From an uncultured Clostridia bacterium (lineage in GTDB: Bacteria; Bacillota; Clostridia; TANB77; CAG-508), in the NCBI GenBank assembly GCA_934122235.1, contig CAKOWE010000008.1, forward strand, positions 1 through 60,721: a stretch of 60,721 nucleotides of DNA. Direction: 5' to 3'. Of this stretch, positions 17,727 through 25,993 are shown piece after piece. Both the position numbers and the translations under genes were made by a program. The notes beneath the pieces are model-generated. The model worked only from the letters and a program-made list of their open reading frames with translations. It made no database searches and was not told the DNA's origin. The stretch's first letter is position 1. The number at the start of each line of letters is the position of its first letter.

Positions 17727-19109
17727 ATGAAAGAACTAACTGTAAAAAATATTATAGAAGCGTGTAATGCTAAACTTTTATCTGGAAATATAAATGCAAC
17801 TATAACTACATTTTCTAAAGATACTCGTACACTTACACCTGGTGATATATATATAGGTATAAAAGGAGAAAATTTTGATGGCAATGTCTTTGGAAAAAGT
17901 GCTTTAGCTTCAGGCGCAATTGGTTTTATAACAGATGCCCCTGTTGAAGAATCAATTCTAATGGATTATCCAGATAAAATTATTATTCAAGTTCAAAATT
18001 CCATAACAGCATTACAACAATTAGCAAATTATAAAAGAAAATTATATGATATTCCTGTTATTGCAATTACAGGAAGTGTTGGAAAAACAAGCACAAAAGA
18101 CATAATCGCAAGTGTATTGTCTCAAAAATATGATGTATTAAAAACAGAAGGCAATTTAAATAATCAAATAGGTTTGCCATTAACATTATTACGACTAAAA
18201 AATCACACTGCTATCGTCTTAGAAATGGGGATGGGAAATCTAGGAGAAATTTCTAAACTTTCAAAAACTGCTGAGCCCACACTTGCTGTAATTACTAACA
18301 TTGGCACATCTCATATTGGTAATTTAGGTTCAAGAGAAAATATTCTTAAAGCTAAATTAGAAATTTTAGATGGCTTATCTTCTGAGGGCAAATTAATCAT
18401 TAATAATGATAATGACTTATTACATACATATTATGAAAAGAATAAAACAGATAAAATTTTGCCTTACGGAATTGAAAATTCATCATCTTTAGTTCCAACT
18501 AATATAGTTTGCAATAAAGATAATAGCACTTTTGATATTACTCTTAATAATCAAAAATATACAATTACAGTTCCTGTATCTGGAAAACATTTTATATATA
18601 ACAGTTTAGCTGCCGTTTTAGTTGGTTTACAACTAGATATTCCTATTTCTAATATAATATCAGGTATTCAGAAATTTACCTTAACAAAAAGCAGAATGGA
18701 AGTTATTCATGCAAAAAACAATATAACCATCATAAACGATGCATATAACGCAAGTTACGATTCTGTAAAAGCATCTCTTGAATATTTGCATGAATACACT
18801 AATCAAAGAAAAATAGCTGTTTTAGGCGATATGTTAGAATTAGGTACTTTTTCAAAACAATTACATGAAAAAATTGCAGAAGATATAATTAAAAATAATA
18901 TTGATATTTTAGTTACAGTAGGTGCTGAATCAAAATATATACATGAAAAATCAATTAATCTAGGATTTAATGCCAATAATGCATTTCATTTTGAATCTAA
19001 TATCCCTGCAATAGAAAAACTGAATACAATTTTAAAATCTAATGATGTTGTATTATTAAAAGCATCTCACGGAATGAATTTTACAGAAATTTTAAATGCC
19101 ATTTTATAG
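17727..19109 (+). CDS. murF: UDP-MurNAc-tripeptide--D-alanyl-D-alanine ligase
   Basis: Adds D-Ala-D-Ala to the UDP-MurNAc tripeptide, the last cytoplasmic step of peptidoglycan precursor synthesis. Of the Mur ligase domains, the N-terminal substrate domain has FSKDTRTLTPGDIYIGIKGENFDG, the central ATPase domain has ITGSVGKTSTKD (P-loop) with EMGMGNLGEISKL, and the C-terminal domain has INDAYNASYDSVKASLE and VLGDMLELG. 460 residues, the normal length. ATG 17727 with AAGGAGG upstream. The next gene, ddl, makes its D-Ala-D-Ala substrate, nine bases downstream. Confidence 0.95.
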   Translation: MKELTVKNIIEACNAKLLSGNINATITTFSKDTRTLTPGDIYIGIKGENFDGNVFGKSALASGAIGFITDAPVEESILMDYPDKIIIQVQNSITALQQLANYKRKLYDIPVIAITGSVGKTSTKDIIASVLSQKYDVLKTEGNLNNQIGLPLTLLRLKNHTAIVLEMGMGNLGEISKLSKTAEPTLAVITNIGTSHIGNLGSRENILKAKLEILDGLSSEGKLIINNDNDLLHTYYEKNKTDKILPYGIENSSSLVPTNIVCNKDNSTFDITLNNQKYTITVPVSGKHFIYNSLAAVLVGLQLDIPISNIISGIQKFTLTKSRMEVIHAKNNITIINDAYNASYDSVKASLEYLHEYTNQRKIAVLGDMLELGTFSKQLHEKIAEDIIKNNIDILVTVGAESKYIHEKSINLGFNANNAFHFESNIPAIEKLNTILKSNDVVLLKASHGMNFTEILNAIL

Positions 19110-19118
19110 GAGGTTTTT

Positions 19119-20168
19119 ATGTTAAAAGTTGGTGTAATTTTCGGTGGAATGTCTACCGAGCATGATGTTTCTATCGTTTCTGGAACATCTATAATAAAAA
19201 ATTTAGATGATAAAAAATATGATATTTATCCAATTTATATTGATAAAAATGGTAATTGGTATAAATATTTTGATCCAAACAAAAATATTTTAGAAGTTGG
19301 AACTAATATAAATGTTAATAAAAGAATAATAAATGTTACAGAATATTTAAATAATTTAGATGTAATATTTCCTGTATTGCACGGCTTATATGGAGAAGAC
19401 GGAACAATTCAAGGACTATTCGAATTATTAAAAGTCCCTTATGTTGGTTGTAACGTTTTATCTTCTTGTGTCGGTATGGATAAAGTATATACAAAAATAA
19501 TTTTAGATAAAGCTAAAATTAATCAAGCAAAATATGTTTATGTTAGAAAATATAATAATAACTACATCTATATAGACAATGAATTTAATGAAACAATACT
19601 ACCTTTAAAAGAATTGAGTTCAAAAATTATAAATCAATTAGGTCTTCCTTTGTTTGTAAAGCCATCTAATTCCGGTTCTTCTGTAGGAGTAAATAAAGCA
19701 AAAACTCTTGAAGAATTAGAAAATGCTATAGAAAATGCTAGCAAATATGACAAAAAAATATTAATAGAGGAATTTATAGATGGTCATGAAGTAGAATGTG
19801 CTGTCATTGGAAATGAAGACGTAAAAGCGTCTTGTGTTGGAGAAATTTTACCAGCCGAAGATTTCTATAGTTTTGACGCAAAGTACAAAAATCCTAATTC
19901 TGCTATCTGTATTCCAGCTAACTTGCCTGGAAACATTTCTGATGAAATTAGAGCATTAGCAATAAAAGCATTTAAAGCTATAGATGGTAAAGGATTATCA
20001 AGAGTAGACTTTTTTGTAGAAAAAGCATCTTCTAGAATATATTTAAACGAAATAAATACAATGCCTGGTTTTACAAATATCAGCATGTATCCAAAATTAT
20101 GGGAGCAATCTGGAACTAGTTATGGGAACTTATTAGATAAATTAATTGAATTAAGTCTATCAAAATAA
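19119..20168 (+). CDS. ddl: D-alanine--D-alanine ligase
   Basis: ATP-grasp enzyme joining two D-alanines for MurF. The features are GGMSTEHDVSIVSG at the N-terminus, the first substrate region FPVLHGLYGEDGTIQG, FVKPSNSGSSVGVNKA, EEFIDGHEVECAV and the metal/active-site end RVDFFVEKASSRIYLNEINTMPG. 349 residues, as usual. The loop near residues 235-245 carries AEDFYSFDAKYKNPNS, compatible with a D-Ala-D-Ala rather than a D-Ala-D-Lac ligase; this inference on specificity is tentative. ATG with TAGGAGG five bases upstream. Confidence 0.95.
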   Translation: MLKVGVIFGGMSTEHDVSIVSGTSIIKNLDDKKYDIYPIYIDKNGNWYKYFDPNKNILEVGTNINVNKRIINVTEYLNNLDVIFPVLHGLYGEDGTIQGLFELLKVPYVGCNVLSSCVGMDKVYTKIILDKAKINQAKYVYVRKYNNNYIYIDNEFNETILPLKELSSKIINQLGLPLFVKPSNSGSSVGVNKAKTLEELENAIENASKYDKKILIEEFIDGHEVECAVIGNEDVKASCVGEILPAEDFYSFDAKYKNPNSAICIPANLPGNISDEIRALAIKAFKAIDGKGLSRVDFFVEKASSRIYLNEINTMPGFTNISMYPKLWEQSGTSYGNLLDKLIELSLSK

Positions 20169-20193
20169 CAATAATATTATAAAGGAGCACTAT

Positions 20194-20757
20194 ATGTACA
20201 ATTTAGAACAAATTAAATTTATATTAAAACAACAACTATCTGATAAACGCTTTTATCATAGTTTGTGTGTAATGGAAATGTGTGAAAAATTAGCAAATTA
20301 TTATAATATTAATATTGAAGAAGCTAAATTGGTAGGATTGGCTCATGATATTGCAAAAGAAATGCCTTCAGAAGAAAAAATACAATATTCAAAAGCCAAT
20401 AATCTTCCTGTAGATACCATTGAAAACAGTTATCCATCATTACTTCACGCAAAAATAGGTGCAGATATCTGTAAAAAGCAATTTGATTTTTCAGATAACA
20501 TGTGCTCCGCAATCTCATTACACACAACCGGTGGTGAAAATATGGATATATTATCCAAAATATTATTCGTATCTGATGCTATAGGAATAGATAGAAATTA
20601 TCCATCAGTTGAATACGCGAGAAATTTAGCATTTGAAAATTTAGATAAATGTGTATTATACATATTAAATTTTACAATATCAGATTGTTTAGAAAAAAAT
20701 AAACCTATACACATAAATACAATTTTAGCTAGAAATTATTTATTAATTAATCAATAA
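20194..20757 (+). CDS. yqeK: YqeK-type HD-domain hydrolase (predicted symmetrical Ap4A hydrolase)
   Basis: A 187-residue HD-domain phosphohydrolase. The metal ligands are visible as H in RFYHSLCVMEM, HD in GLAHDIAKEMP, and the later histidines in LLHAKIGAD and SLHTTGG. YqeK proteins hydrolyse diadenosine tetraphosphate. In many Firmicutes yqeK lies beside nadD; here it follows ddl in a peptidoglycan operon instead, which is unusual. Good AAAGGAG site before ATG, and the gene ends at the terminator 20762-20810. Confidence 0.88.
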   Translation: MYNLEQIKFILKQQLSDKRFYHSLCVMEMCEKLANYYNINIEEAKLVGLAHDIAKEMPSEEKIQYSKANNLPVDTIENSYPSLLHAKIGADICKKQFDFSDNMCSAISLHTTGGENMDILSKILFVSDAIGIDRNYPSVEYARNLAFENLDKCVLYILNFTISDCLEKNKPIHINTILARNYLLINQ

Positions 20758-20761
20758 CAAG

Positions 20762-20810
20762 AAATAAGAGCACTTTTTGGGTTCACTTCAAAAATGTGCT
20801 CTTATTTTTT
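20762..20810. terminator. Bidirectional terminator between yqeK and the converging gene
   Basis: A long hairpin with arms AAATAAGAGCAC.TTTTTG and CAAAAA.GTGCTCTTATTT ends in a T-run at 20804-20810. It serves yqeK on the plus strand and the converging gene, whose stop is at 20809, on the minus strand. Confidence 0.85.
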
Positions 20811-21336
20811 ATGCATATTTTCTTTTTTCATATCCTTCAAAAACTTCTGATATTTCCTTTTCTCCAGATGTATTAAGTATTATATCATGTGTTCTTAGTA
20901 TAAGTTTAATATCATCATCTAATTTTGTTATATCATAACAATTTATTATTTTTATATTACTATTTAATTTATTCTCTTTTAAAAATTGATTTAATTTTTG
21001 GTTTACATCTTCTATATATTCTTTACTACCATTTATTATAATATTTAACTTATTGTATGAATTACATATATCTTTAATTTTTTCTGATTCTTCTTGAATG
21101 TAATTTACATGTTTACTATCCCAATTTATATTTAATAAATCTTTCTTGTCTTCTTCTTTTAACATTAATCTTGATAAAACTAATTTAACTTGTTCTACTA
21201 AGCTTTTTTCAAATATTGTTATAAATTTTTCACCACTTGTTATTTTATTATTCAAATATGGAAGCAACATTGTGATTAAATGTAAATCACTTACGCAAAA
21301 ACTACATACCTTTTTAATATCTTGCTTATTATGCAT
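20809..21336 (-). CDS. Hypothetical protein, possibly MEDS-like sensory domain
   Basis: A 175-residue soluble protein that I do not recognise with certainty. Its N-terminal third (SDLHLITMLLPYLNNKI, then GEKFITIFEKSL) follows the pattern of MEDS-type sensor domains, and CSFC near the start is a possible metal- or redox-sensing cysteine pair. The C-terminal part is charged and helical. ATG 21336 is chosen because AGGGGG lies seven bases upstream. It has its own promoter overlapped by a perfect palindrome (21365-21379), so it is likely regulated. It stands alone, converging on yqeK. Confidence 0.7.
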   Translation of the reverse strand: MHNKQDIKKVCSFCVSDLHLITMLLPYLNNKITSGEKFITIFEKSLVEQVKLVLSRLMLKEEDKKDLLNINWDSKHVNYIQEESEKIKDICNSYNKLNIIINGSKEYIEDVNQKLNQFLKENKLNSNIKIINCYDITKLDDDIKLILRTHDIILNTSGEKEISEVFEGYEKRKYA

Positions 21337-21364
21337 GTTATAGCCCCCTTGCAATTTTGTTTAC

Positions 21365-21399
21365 TGGTAAATTTTACCATTTTGTTTCAAATGTGTCAA
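21365..21399 (-). promoter_or_regulatory. Promoter with overlapping palindromic operator candidate
   Basis: TTGACA (21399-21394), a 17-base spacer and TAAAAT (21376-21371) on the minus strand, before the hypothetical gene at 21336. The perfect palindrome TGGTAAATTTTACCA (21365-21379) covers the -10, a position where a bound repressor would block transcription. Confidence 0.65.
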
Positions 21400-21577
21400 T
21401 ATGATTACAGAAATATTACAAAAATTCATGTATTCTAATTCGACAATATTCATAATGTATATTTTTTAAAATTTGGTTAATACTTTTTATTGAGAAATAT
21501 TTTTACAGTATTGGAACAAATAAGAGAGAATACAATTTAATTCTTACATATTGCTCTCATTACTAATGGAGGTTTTT

Positions 21578-22216
21578 ATGAAAAAATTTTTATTTAATCG
21601 ATTTACATTATTAATATTGTTACTATTATTATTTATATTCGTATCTGCATTATCTTATGCAACAAATGTATCTGCTCATTTAGCAAGCGGAGTATTCAGA
21701 TTACATGTAATAGCTAATAGCGATGCAGATTTTGATCAAAATTTAAAATATATAGTAAGAGATAATGTTATAGAATATATGAAAACAATTTGCGATGAAG
21801 GAATATCTAGACAAGACTATATAAACATTGCATACAATAATATAGATAATATAAAAAAAGTAGCACAAGATACAATCTTTAATAATGGATACAATTATAC
21901 TGTTAATGTATCAATTGGTAATTTTAAATTTCCAACCAAAACTTATGGAGATGTAACTTTCCCTGCTGGTTTTTATGATGCCCTAAGAATAGAAATTGGA
22001 AATGCTGAAGGTCAAAATTGGTGGTGCGTAATGTTTCCTCCATTATGTTTCGTAGATGTAACTTCTGGAATTGTTCCCGAAGAGTCAAAAGAAACATTAA
22101 AAAATGATATTTCTGCAGAAGAATATGACTTAATTACAAGTAATAACTCTGAAGTACAATTTAAATTTAAATTAGTCGAAATATTTCAAAATTGGGGATT
22201 AGTTGCAAACAAATAA
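21578..22216 (+). CDS. spoIIR: Stage II sporulation protein R
   Basis: SpoIIR is made in the forespore and secreted to trigger SpoIIGA and hence activation of pro-sigma-E in the mother cell. The 212-residue protein has an N-terminal signal segment (about residues 7-27), then the family opening GVFRLHVIANSDADFDQNLKYIVRD, and WWCVMFPPLCFVDV near residues 152-165. ATG 21578 is selected by GGAGG five bases upstream; the frame opens further upstream, but without a ribosome site. A sigma-F promoter would be expected in 21400-21570, but I found no convincing match there. Confidence 0.93.
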   Translation: MKKFLFNRFTLLILLLLLFIFVSALSYATNVSAHLASGVFRLHVIANSDADFDQNLKYIVRDNVIEYMKTICDEGISRQDYINIAYNNIDNIKKVAQDTIFNNGYNYTVNVSIGNFKFPTKTYGDVTFPAGFYDALRIEIGNAEGQNWWCVMFPPLCFVDVTSGIVPEESKETLKNDISAEEYDLITSNNSEVQFKFKLVEIFQNWGLVANK

Positions 22217-22268
22217 TTTTTATATAATACAAATTCAAAAATTATACTCAAATTTATTTTATTTATGA

Positions 22269-22294
22269 AAAAGAGTTGTTTTTACAACTCTTTT
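22269..22294 (+). terminator. Terminator after spoIIR
   Basis: An 11-bp perfect stem, AAAAGAGTTGT / ACAACTCTTTT, with a four-base loop and trailing T-rich sequence, 53 bases after the spoIIR stop. Confidence 0.8.
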
Positions 22295-22359
22295 ATGTTA
22301 TATTTTATTTTGTTAAAATGATTTTTTATGTATAAAAAACATATTCGGGGGTAATTTAA

Positions 22360-23619
22360 TTGGAAAAATTAGTCATTACAGGAGGAACTCCTCTAAAAGG
22401 TGAAGTTATTATTAGTGGTGCCAAAAACGCTGCTGTAGCAATCCTACCTGCAACATTATTAATTAACGGTATATGCAGAATTGAAAATTTACCAAATATA
22501 AATGATGTTAAATTATATTGTGAAATATTAGAAAAAATGGGTGCAAAAATAACATGGATTACAAAAAATGAAATATCAATTGATACTAGAAATATTTGTT
22601 GTACACAAGCGCCTTTAGATATTACTAGAAAATTTAGAGCTTCATATTATCTAATTGGCTCTATGCTTGGAAGATGCAAAAACGTACAAGTTAGTTTACC
22701 TGGTGGTTGTAATTTAGGTGCAAGACCTATAGATCAACATATCAAAGGATTTGAAGCTCTTGGAGCTCATGTTGAAGTTAACCAAGGTAATATAACAGCA
22801 ACAGCAAAAAAACTTACTGGAACTTCTATATATATGGACATAGTTTCTGTTGGAGCAACAATAAACGTAATGCTTGCAAGCGTTCTAGCTGAAGGTACAA
22901 CTATAATTGATAATGCTGCAAAAGAACCTCATATCGTTGATGTTGCTAACTTTTTAAATACAATGGGTGCAGATATAAGAGGTGCAGGAACAGATGTTAT
23001 AAAAGTTAATGGAGTTAAGGAATTAAAAGGTGGTTCAACTTATTCTATAGTTCCTGACCAAATCGAAGCTGGAACTTTTATGCTTTCTGCAATGGCAACA
23101 AAAGGAGATATAACAATAAAAAATTGCATAACAAAGCACTTAGAATCTATAACAGCTAAAATAGTTGAAATGGGTGGAACAGTTGAAGAAAACGGAGATA
23201 CTTTAAGAGTAAAATGTACAAAAAGACCTAATAAAGCTAATATAAAAACTTTACCATATCCTGGTTTTCCAACAGACTTGCAACCTCAAATGGGTGTTGT
23301 ATTATCAATTGCTGACGGTACAAGTACTATTAACGAAAGCATTTGGGAATCAAGATTTCAATATACTCAAGAATTATGCAAAATGGGTGCTAAAATAACG
23401 GCACAAGGCAAATCAGCATTTTTTGAAGGTGTAAAAACTCTCTCTGGTGCTCCTGTTTGTTCTACCGATTTACGTGCCGGAGCTGCACTTATCATTGCAG
23501 GAATTGCAGCAACCGGAAAAACAGAAGTATATAATTTAGAGCATATTGATAGAGGATATGAAAATATAGAAGACAAATTTAGAAAATTAGGAGCAAAAAT
23601 CGAAAGAGTAAACGAATAA
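22360..23619 (+). CDS. murA: UDP-N-acetylglucosamine 1-carboxyvinyltransferase
   Basis: First committed step of peptidoglycan synthesis: transfer of enolpyruvate from PEP to UDP-GlcNAc in the cytoplasm. The catalytic residues are visible: Lys22 in SGAKNAA and the active-site cysteine (Cys117) in SLPGGCNLGARPIDQHI. Because the cysteine is retained, fosfomycin sensitivity at the target is expected. 419 residues, the normal length. The start is TTG, preceded by CGGGGGT; no in-frame ATG lies nearby. It is followed by walJ 14 bases downstream. Confidence 0.95.
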   Translation: MEKLVITGGTPLKGEVIISGAKNAAVAILPATLLINGICRIENLPNINDVKLYCEILEKMGAKITWITKNEISIDTRNICCTQAPLDITRKFRASYYLIGSMLGRCKNVQVSLPGGCNLGARPIDQHIKGFEALGAHVEVNQGNITATAKKLTGTSIYMDIVSVGATINVMLASVLAEGTTIIDNAAKEPHIVDVANFLNTMGADIRGAGTDVIKVNGVKELKGGSTYSIVPDQIEAGTFMLSAMATKGDITIKNCITKHLESITAKIVEMGGTVEENGDTLRVKCTKRPNKANIKTLPYPGFPTDLQPQMGVVLSIADGTSTINESIWESRFQYTQELCKMGAKITAQGKSAFFEGVKTLSGAPVCSTDLRAGAALIIAGIAATGKTEVYNLEHIDRGYENIEDKFRKLGAKIERVNE

Positions 23620-23633
23620 TAGGAGAAATACAT

Positions 23634-24425
23634 ATGCTAAAATTTTGTAGTTTGTACAGTGGAAGTACTGGAAATAGTTTATTAGTTGAAAATGATAACA
23701 CCTGCATTCTTGTTGATGCAGGTGTTAGTGGTATAAAAATAGTAGAAGCTCTAAATGCTATTAACATAAATATAAATGAAATTTCAGCAATACTTGTAAC
23801 TCATGAACATACTGACCATATAAAAAGTATTGGGACCTTATCAAAAAAATATAATATACCTGTTTTTGCCAATAAAGAAACTTGGGAAGCTATGCCAAAT
23901 GAAGCCAAAAAGATTGCCTTAGACTGCCATAAGAACTTTGTTATTGATAAGAAATTTGCAATAGGTTCTTTAGAAATATTACCTTTTAGCATTCCTCATG
24001 ATGCTGCAAATCCTTGTGGATTTAATATATTTAGCTCTAATAAAAAAATAAGCATTGCAACAGATATTGGACATATAACTTCTTCTATTTTTAACAATTT
24101 AAAAAATAGTTCTTTTATGCTATTAGAATCTAACTATGATCCAGAAGTATTAAAATATTCTCCATATCCATATCAATTAAAAAGAAGAATTGCAGGTCCA
24201 AATGGACATCTACCAAACCAAGATGCAGGAAATACAATTTCTAAATTAATAGATTCAGGATTAAAAAGTGTTATGTTAGGTCATTTAAGCAAAGAAAATA
24301 ATTTTCCAGAATTGGCTAAGCAAACAGTATTAGAAGAATTGGTTTCTAATAATTTCAGTGAAAATTCTGTCAATCTATATGTTGCTTCTAGAACAGAACC
24401 TAGTTCTTTATTAGAAGTTATCTAA
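23634..24425 (+). CDS. walJ: Metallo-beta-lactamase fold hydrolase, YycJ/WalJ-like
   Basis: A 263-residue hydrolase with the metallo-beta-lactamase signature THEHTDHI (about residues 59-66), the Asp of VDAGVS before it, and later metal-ligand regions SIPHDA, ATDIGH and GHLSKENN. YycJ/WalJ proteins are predicted exonucleases linked to DNA and wall homeostasis; in Bacillus the gene lies in the walRK operon, but here it follows murA, 14 bases downstream. ATG with AATAGGAG upstream. Confidence 0.88.
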   Translation: MLKFCSLYSGSTGNSLLVENDNTCILVDAGVSGIKIVEALNAINININEISAILVTHEHTDHIKSIGTLSKKYNIPVFANKETWEAMPNEAKKIALDCHKNFVIDKKFAIGSLEILPFSIPHDAANPCGFNIFSSNKKISIATDIGHITSSIFNNLKNSSFMLLESNYDPEVLKYSPYPYQLKRRIAGPNGHLPNQDAGNTISKLIDSGLKSVMLGHLSKENNFPELAKQTVLEELVSNNFSENSVNLYVASRTEPSSLLEVI

Positions 24426-24436
24426 TTTATGGGGGC

Positions 24437-24495
24437 TGTAGAGGGAATTTATCTAAAAAATGGGCCTTATTATTTCATAGATTAATCCCCCTACA
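24437..24495 (+). other. Imperfect hairpin of unknown role downstream of walJ
   Basis: TGTAG.GGGA.TT.ATCTA (24437-24455) pairs with TAGAT.AA.TCCC..CTACA (24478-24495) with a few bulges. The loop of about 22 bases contains TGGGCC. There is no T-run, so this is not a simple terminator. It could be an RNA stability element or a decayed repeat. Confidence 0.4.
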
Positions 24496-24513
24496 AGATT
24501 AATGGCTTTTTAG

Positions 24514-24548
24514 TATTATTGATAAACTATATCAATAATATAGTTTTT
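24514..24548 (+). terminator. Terminator for murA-walJ
   Basis: The perfect 11-bp stem TATTATTGATA / TATCAATAATA (24514-24540) is followed by TAGTTTTT. It is A+T-only, hence weak, but well placed about 90 bases after walJ. Confidence 0.55.
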
Positions 24549-24596
24549 CAATTAAATAACAAATATTTATTTCCATTAATTTTTTAAATAAAAAAA

Positions 24597-24698
24597 TTAT
24601 TCGGAAATTTTTTTTACAATTTTTTGTGAAATTCTTTTGATAATAATTTTTTTGACTAAAAAATAAATAGTAAAAAACAAAAAAATTTTGAATATCAT
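24597..24698 (-). CDS. Small basic membrane peptide (33 residues)
   Basis: A short frame starting at ATG 24698 with AGGAGACAAG directly upstream and ending in TAA at 24597. The peptide opens MIFKIFLFFTIYFLV, a single membrane helix, followed by a lysine-rich tail. It has its own consensus promoter (24767-24795) about 70 bases upstream, separate from spmB. It could be a type I toxin-like peptide, a small regulatory membrane protein or an orphan leader; nothing in the sequence decides this. AT-rich DNA can produce such frames by chance, but the promoter, ribosome site and spacing together argue for a real gene. Confidence 0.5.
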   Translation of the reverse strand: MIFKIFLFFTIYFLVKKIIIKRISQKIVKKISE

Positions 24699-24766
24699 CT
24701 TGTCTCCTAAAATTGAATTTAAAATATAATGATTATAAACCATATAAATTTGAATTAACACTATTT

Positions 24767-24795
24767 ATATTATAGTATTATTTATTCGTTGTCAA
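24767..24795 (-). promoter_or_regulatory. Consensus promoter upstream of the small membrane peptide
   Basis: TTGACA (24795-24790), a 17-base spacer and TAATAT (24772-24767) on the minus strand, starting nine bases after the spmB stop. Transcription would begin near 24760 and run into the 33-codon frame. Confidence 0.7.
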
Positions 24796-24803
24796 TCATT
24801 TTC

Positions 24804-25331
24804 TTACGACAAAAATTGCCAAAATATTACAGCTGTTAGCATTCCTACGGCATCACCTATTAAAGCAGCTCTTAACACTCCCCTTGTTTTCTTTATATTA
24901 ACAACACTTGTATATATTGCAATTGTATATAAAGTAGTTTCAGTTGACCCCATTATTGTAGAAATTATCATTCCTATTTTACTATCTACTCCGTATGTCT
25001 TCATTATATCAATTCCAACAGCCATAGATGCACTACCAGAAATTGGTCTTAGTAAAGCAAGAGGCATTATTTCACTTGGAATTTTAAAAAAATTTAAAAC
25101 TGGAGTCATTGTATTAATTATTAAATCCAATATTCCAGATACTCTTAATGCACTTATTGCCATAAACAACCCTATTAATGTAGGAAAAATACTAACAACT
25201 ATACTAAGTCCTTCTTTAGCACCATTCACGAAAATATCAAATGTTTTCTTTTTTTCTATAAACCCATTAGCAACTATAAGTAGTATAACAATCGGAATTG
25301 ATACCATAGATAAATAATTTACTAAAGCCAT
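24804..25331 (-). CDS. spmB: Spore maturation protein B
   Basis: SpmA and SpmB are membrane proteins needed for full spore core dehydration. The 175-residue product is hydrophobic, with a nucleoside-recognition (Gate) domain: FVNGAKEGLSIVVSIFPTLIGLFMAIS, then LLRPISGSASMAVG and IMGSTETTLYTIAIY. Length and motifs match the family. Its AGGAGG site overlaps the end of the full-length spmA reading frame; ATG 25331 follows the spmA TAA (25337) by five bases, so the two are probably translationally coupled. Confidence 0.92.
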   Translation of the reverse strand: MALVNYLSMVSIPIVILLIVANGFIEKKKTFDIFVNGAKEGLSIVVSIFPTLIGLFMAISALRVSGILDLIINTMTPVLNFFKIPSEIMPLALLRPISGSASMAVGIDIMKTYGVDSKIGMIISTIMGSTETTLYTIAIYTSVVNIKKTRGVLRAALIGDAVGMLTAVIFWQFLS

Positions 25332-25336
25332 AAATC

Positions 25337-25928
25337 TTACCTCCTCTTAGCGTTATCCCTTACAATAATTATCTTTGCAGATATTGTTGCAGCTAAAAAT
25401 GCACATATTGTTGCTATCCATACTCCTGTTATCATCCCAGTTGCATTACTAGATCCGTAGAGAGCTACGGATAGCTATTACTGTTGTAGGTATAATCTGT
25501 AAAGAAGCTGTATTTATAACAATAAACATAAACATGTCATCAGACAAAGCATCTTTATCGTCATTTTGTTTTTGTAAAGTTTTCATTGCTTTTAAGCCCA
25601 AAGGAGTAGCAGCATTTCCTAATCCCATAATGTTTGCCACCATATTCATAGATATTTCTGTATATGCCTCATCATTTCTTCTGATTTTTGGAAATAATAG
25701 TTTCATTATAGGATTAATAGCTTTTTTTAATATATCAATTATTTTTGTATTTGATGCTATTTGCATAATTCCATTCCACAAGCATATTGTTCCAAACAAC
25801 GTTATGCATAAATCCACTGCGTCTTTGGCAGATGCAAATATTGCATCATTTATTTCTCCTACTCTTCCTGAAAAAATCCCATAAAAAAATGAAACAATAA
25901 TAAAAATAGGCCATATAGTATTTAACAT
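25337..25928 (-). CDS. spmA: Spore maturation protein A, read through a +1 shift at CGG
   Basis: The partner of SpmB, with the same Gate-type membrane domain: GEINDAIFASAKDAVDLCITLFG, then MNMVANIMGLGNAATPLGLKAM and ASLQIIPTTVIAIRSSL. The open frame ends at 25449 with RSSLRI. The missing end (GSSNATGMITGVWIATICA and a last membrane helix) is in the next frame up to TAA at 25337. Skipping the C at 25457 in codon CGG restores a 196-residue protein, the usual SpmA length. The break lies inside an 8-bp hairpin (25453-25472). Start ATG 25928 with AGGAG eight bases upstream. Mutation or sequencing error is the alternative. Confidence 0.83.
25454..25457 (-). other. Putative +1 recoding site CGG-A in spmA
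   Basis: Minus-strand codons run TCT CTA CGG ATC TAG. Skipping the C at 25457 gives CTA (C) GGA TCT AGT AAT. The zero-frame stop is two codons after CGG. The site forms the 3' arm of a perfect hairpin ATCCGTAG-CTCT-CTACGGAT. Confidence 0.6.
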
Positions 25929-25993
25929 TTTAATTCTCCTAAATTAAATATATTAAATCTTATGTACCTATTAAAATAAATATGAATTTGGTT

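Noticed and set aside
22324..22350. A short ATG frame with in-frame CGG just before murA, as a fifth recoding site
   Set aside because: Skipping the C does not enter the murA frame, and murA has its own TTG with a GGGGG site. The CGG is non-coding.
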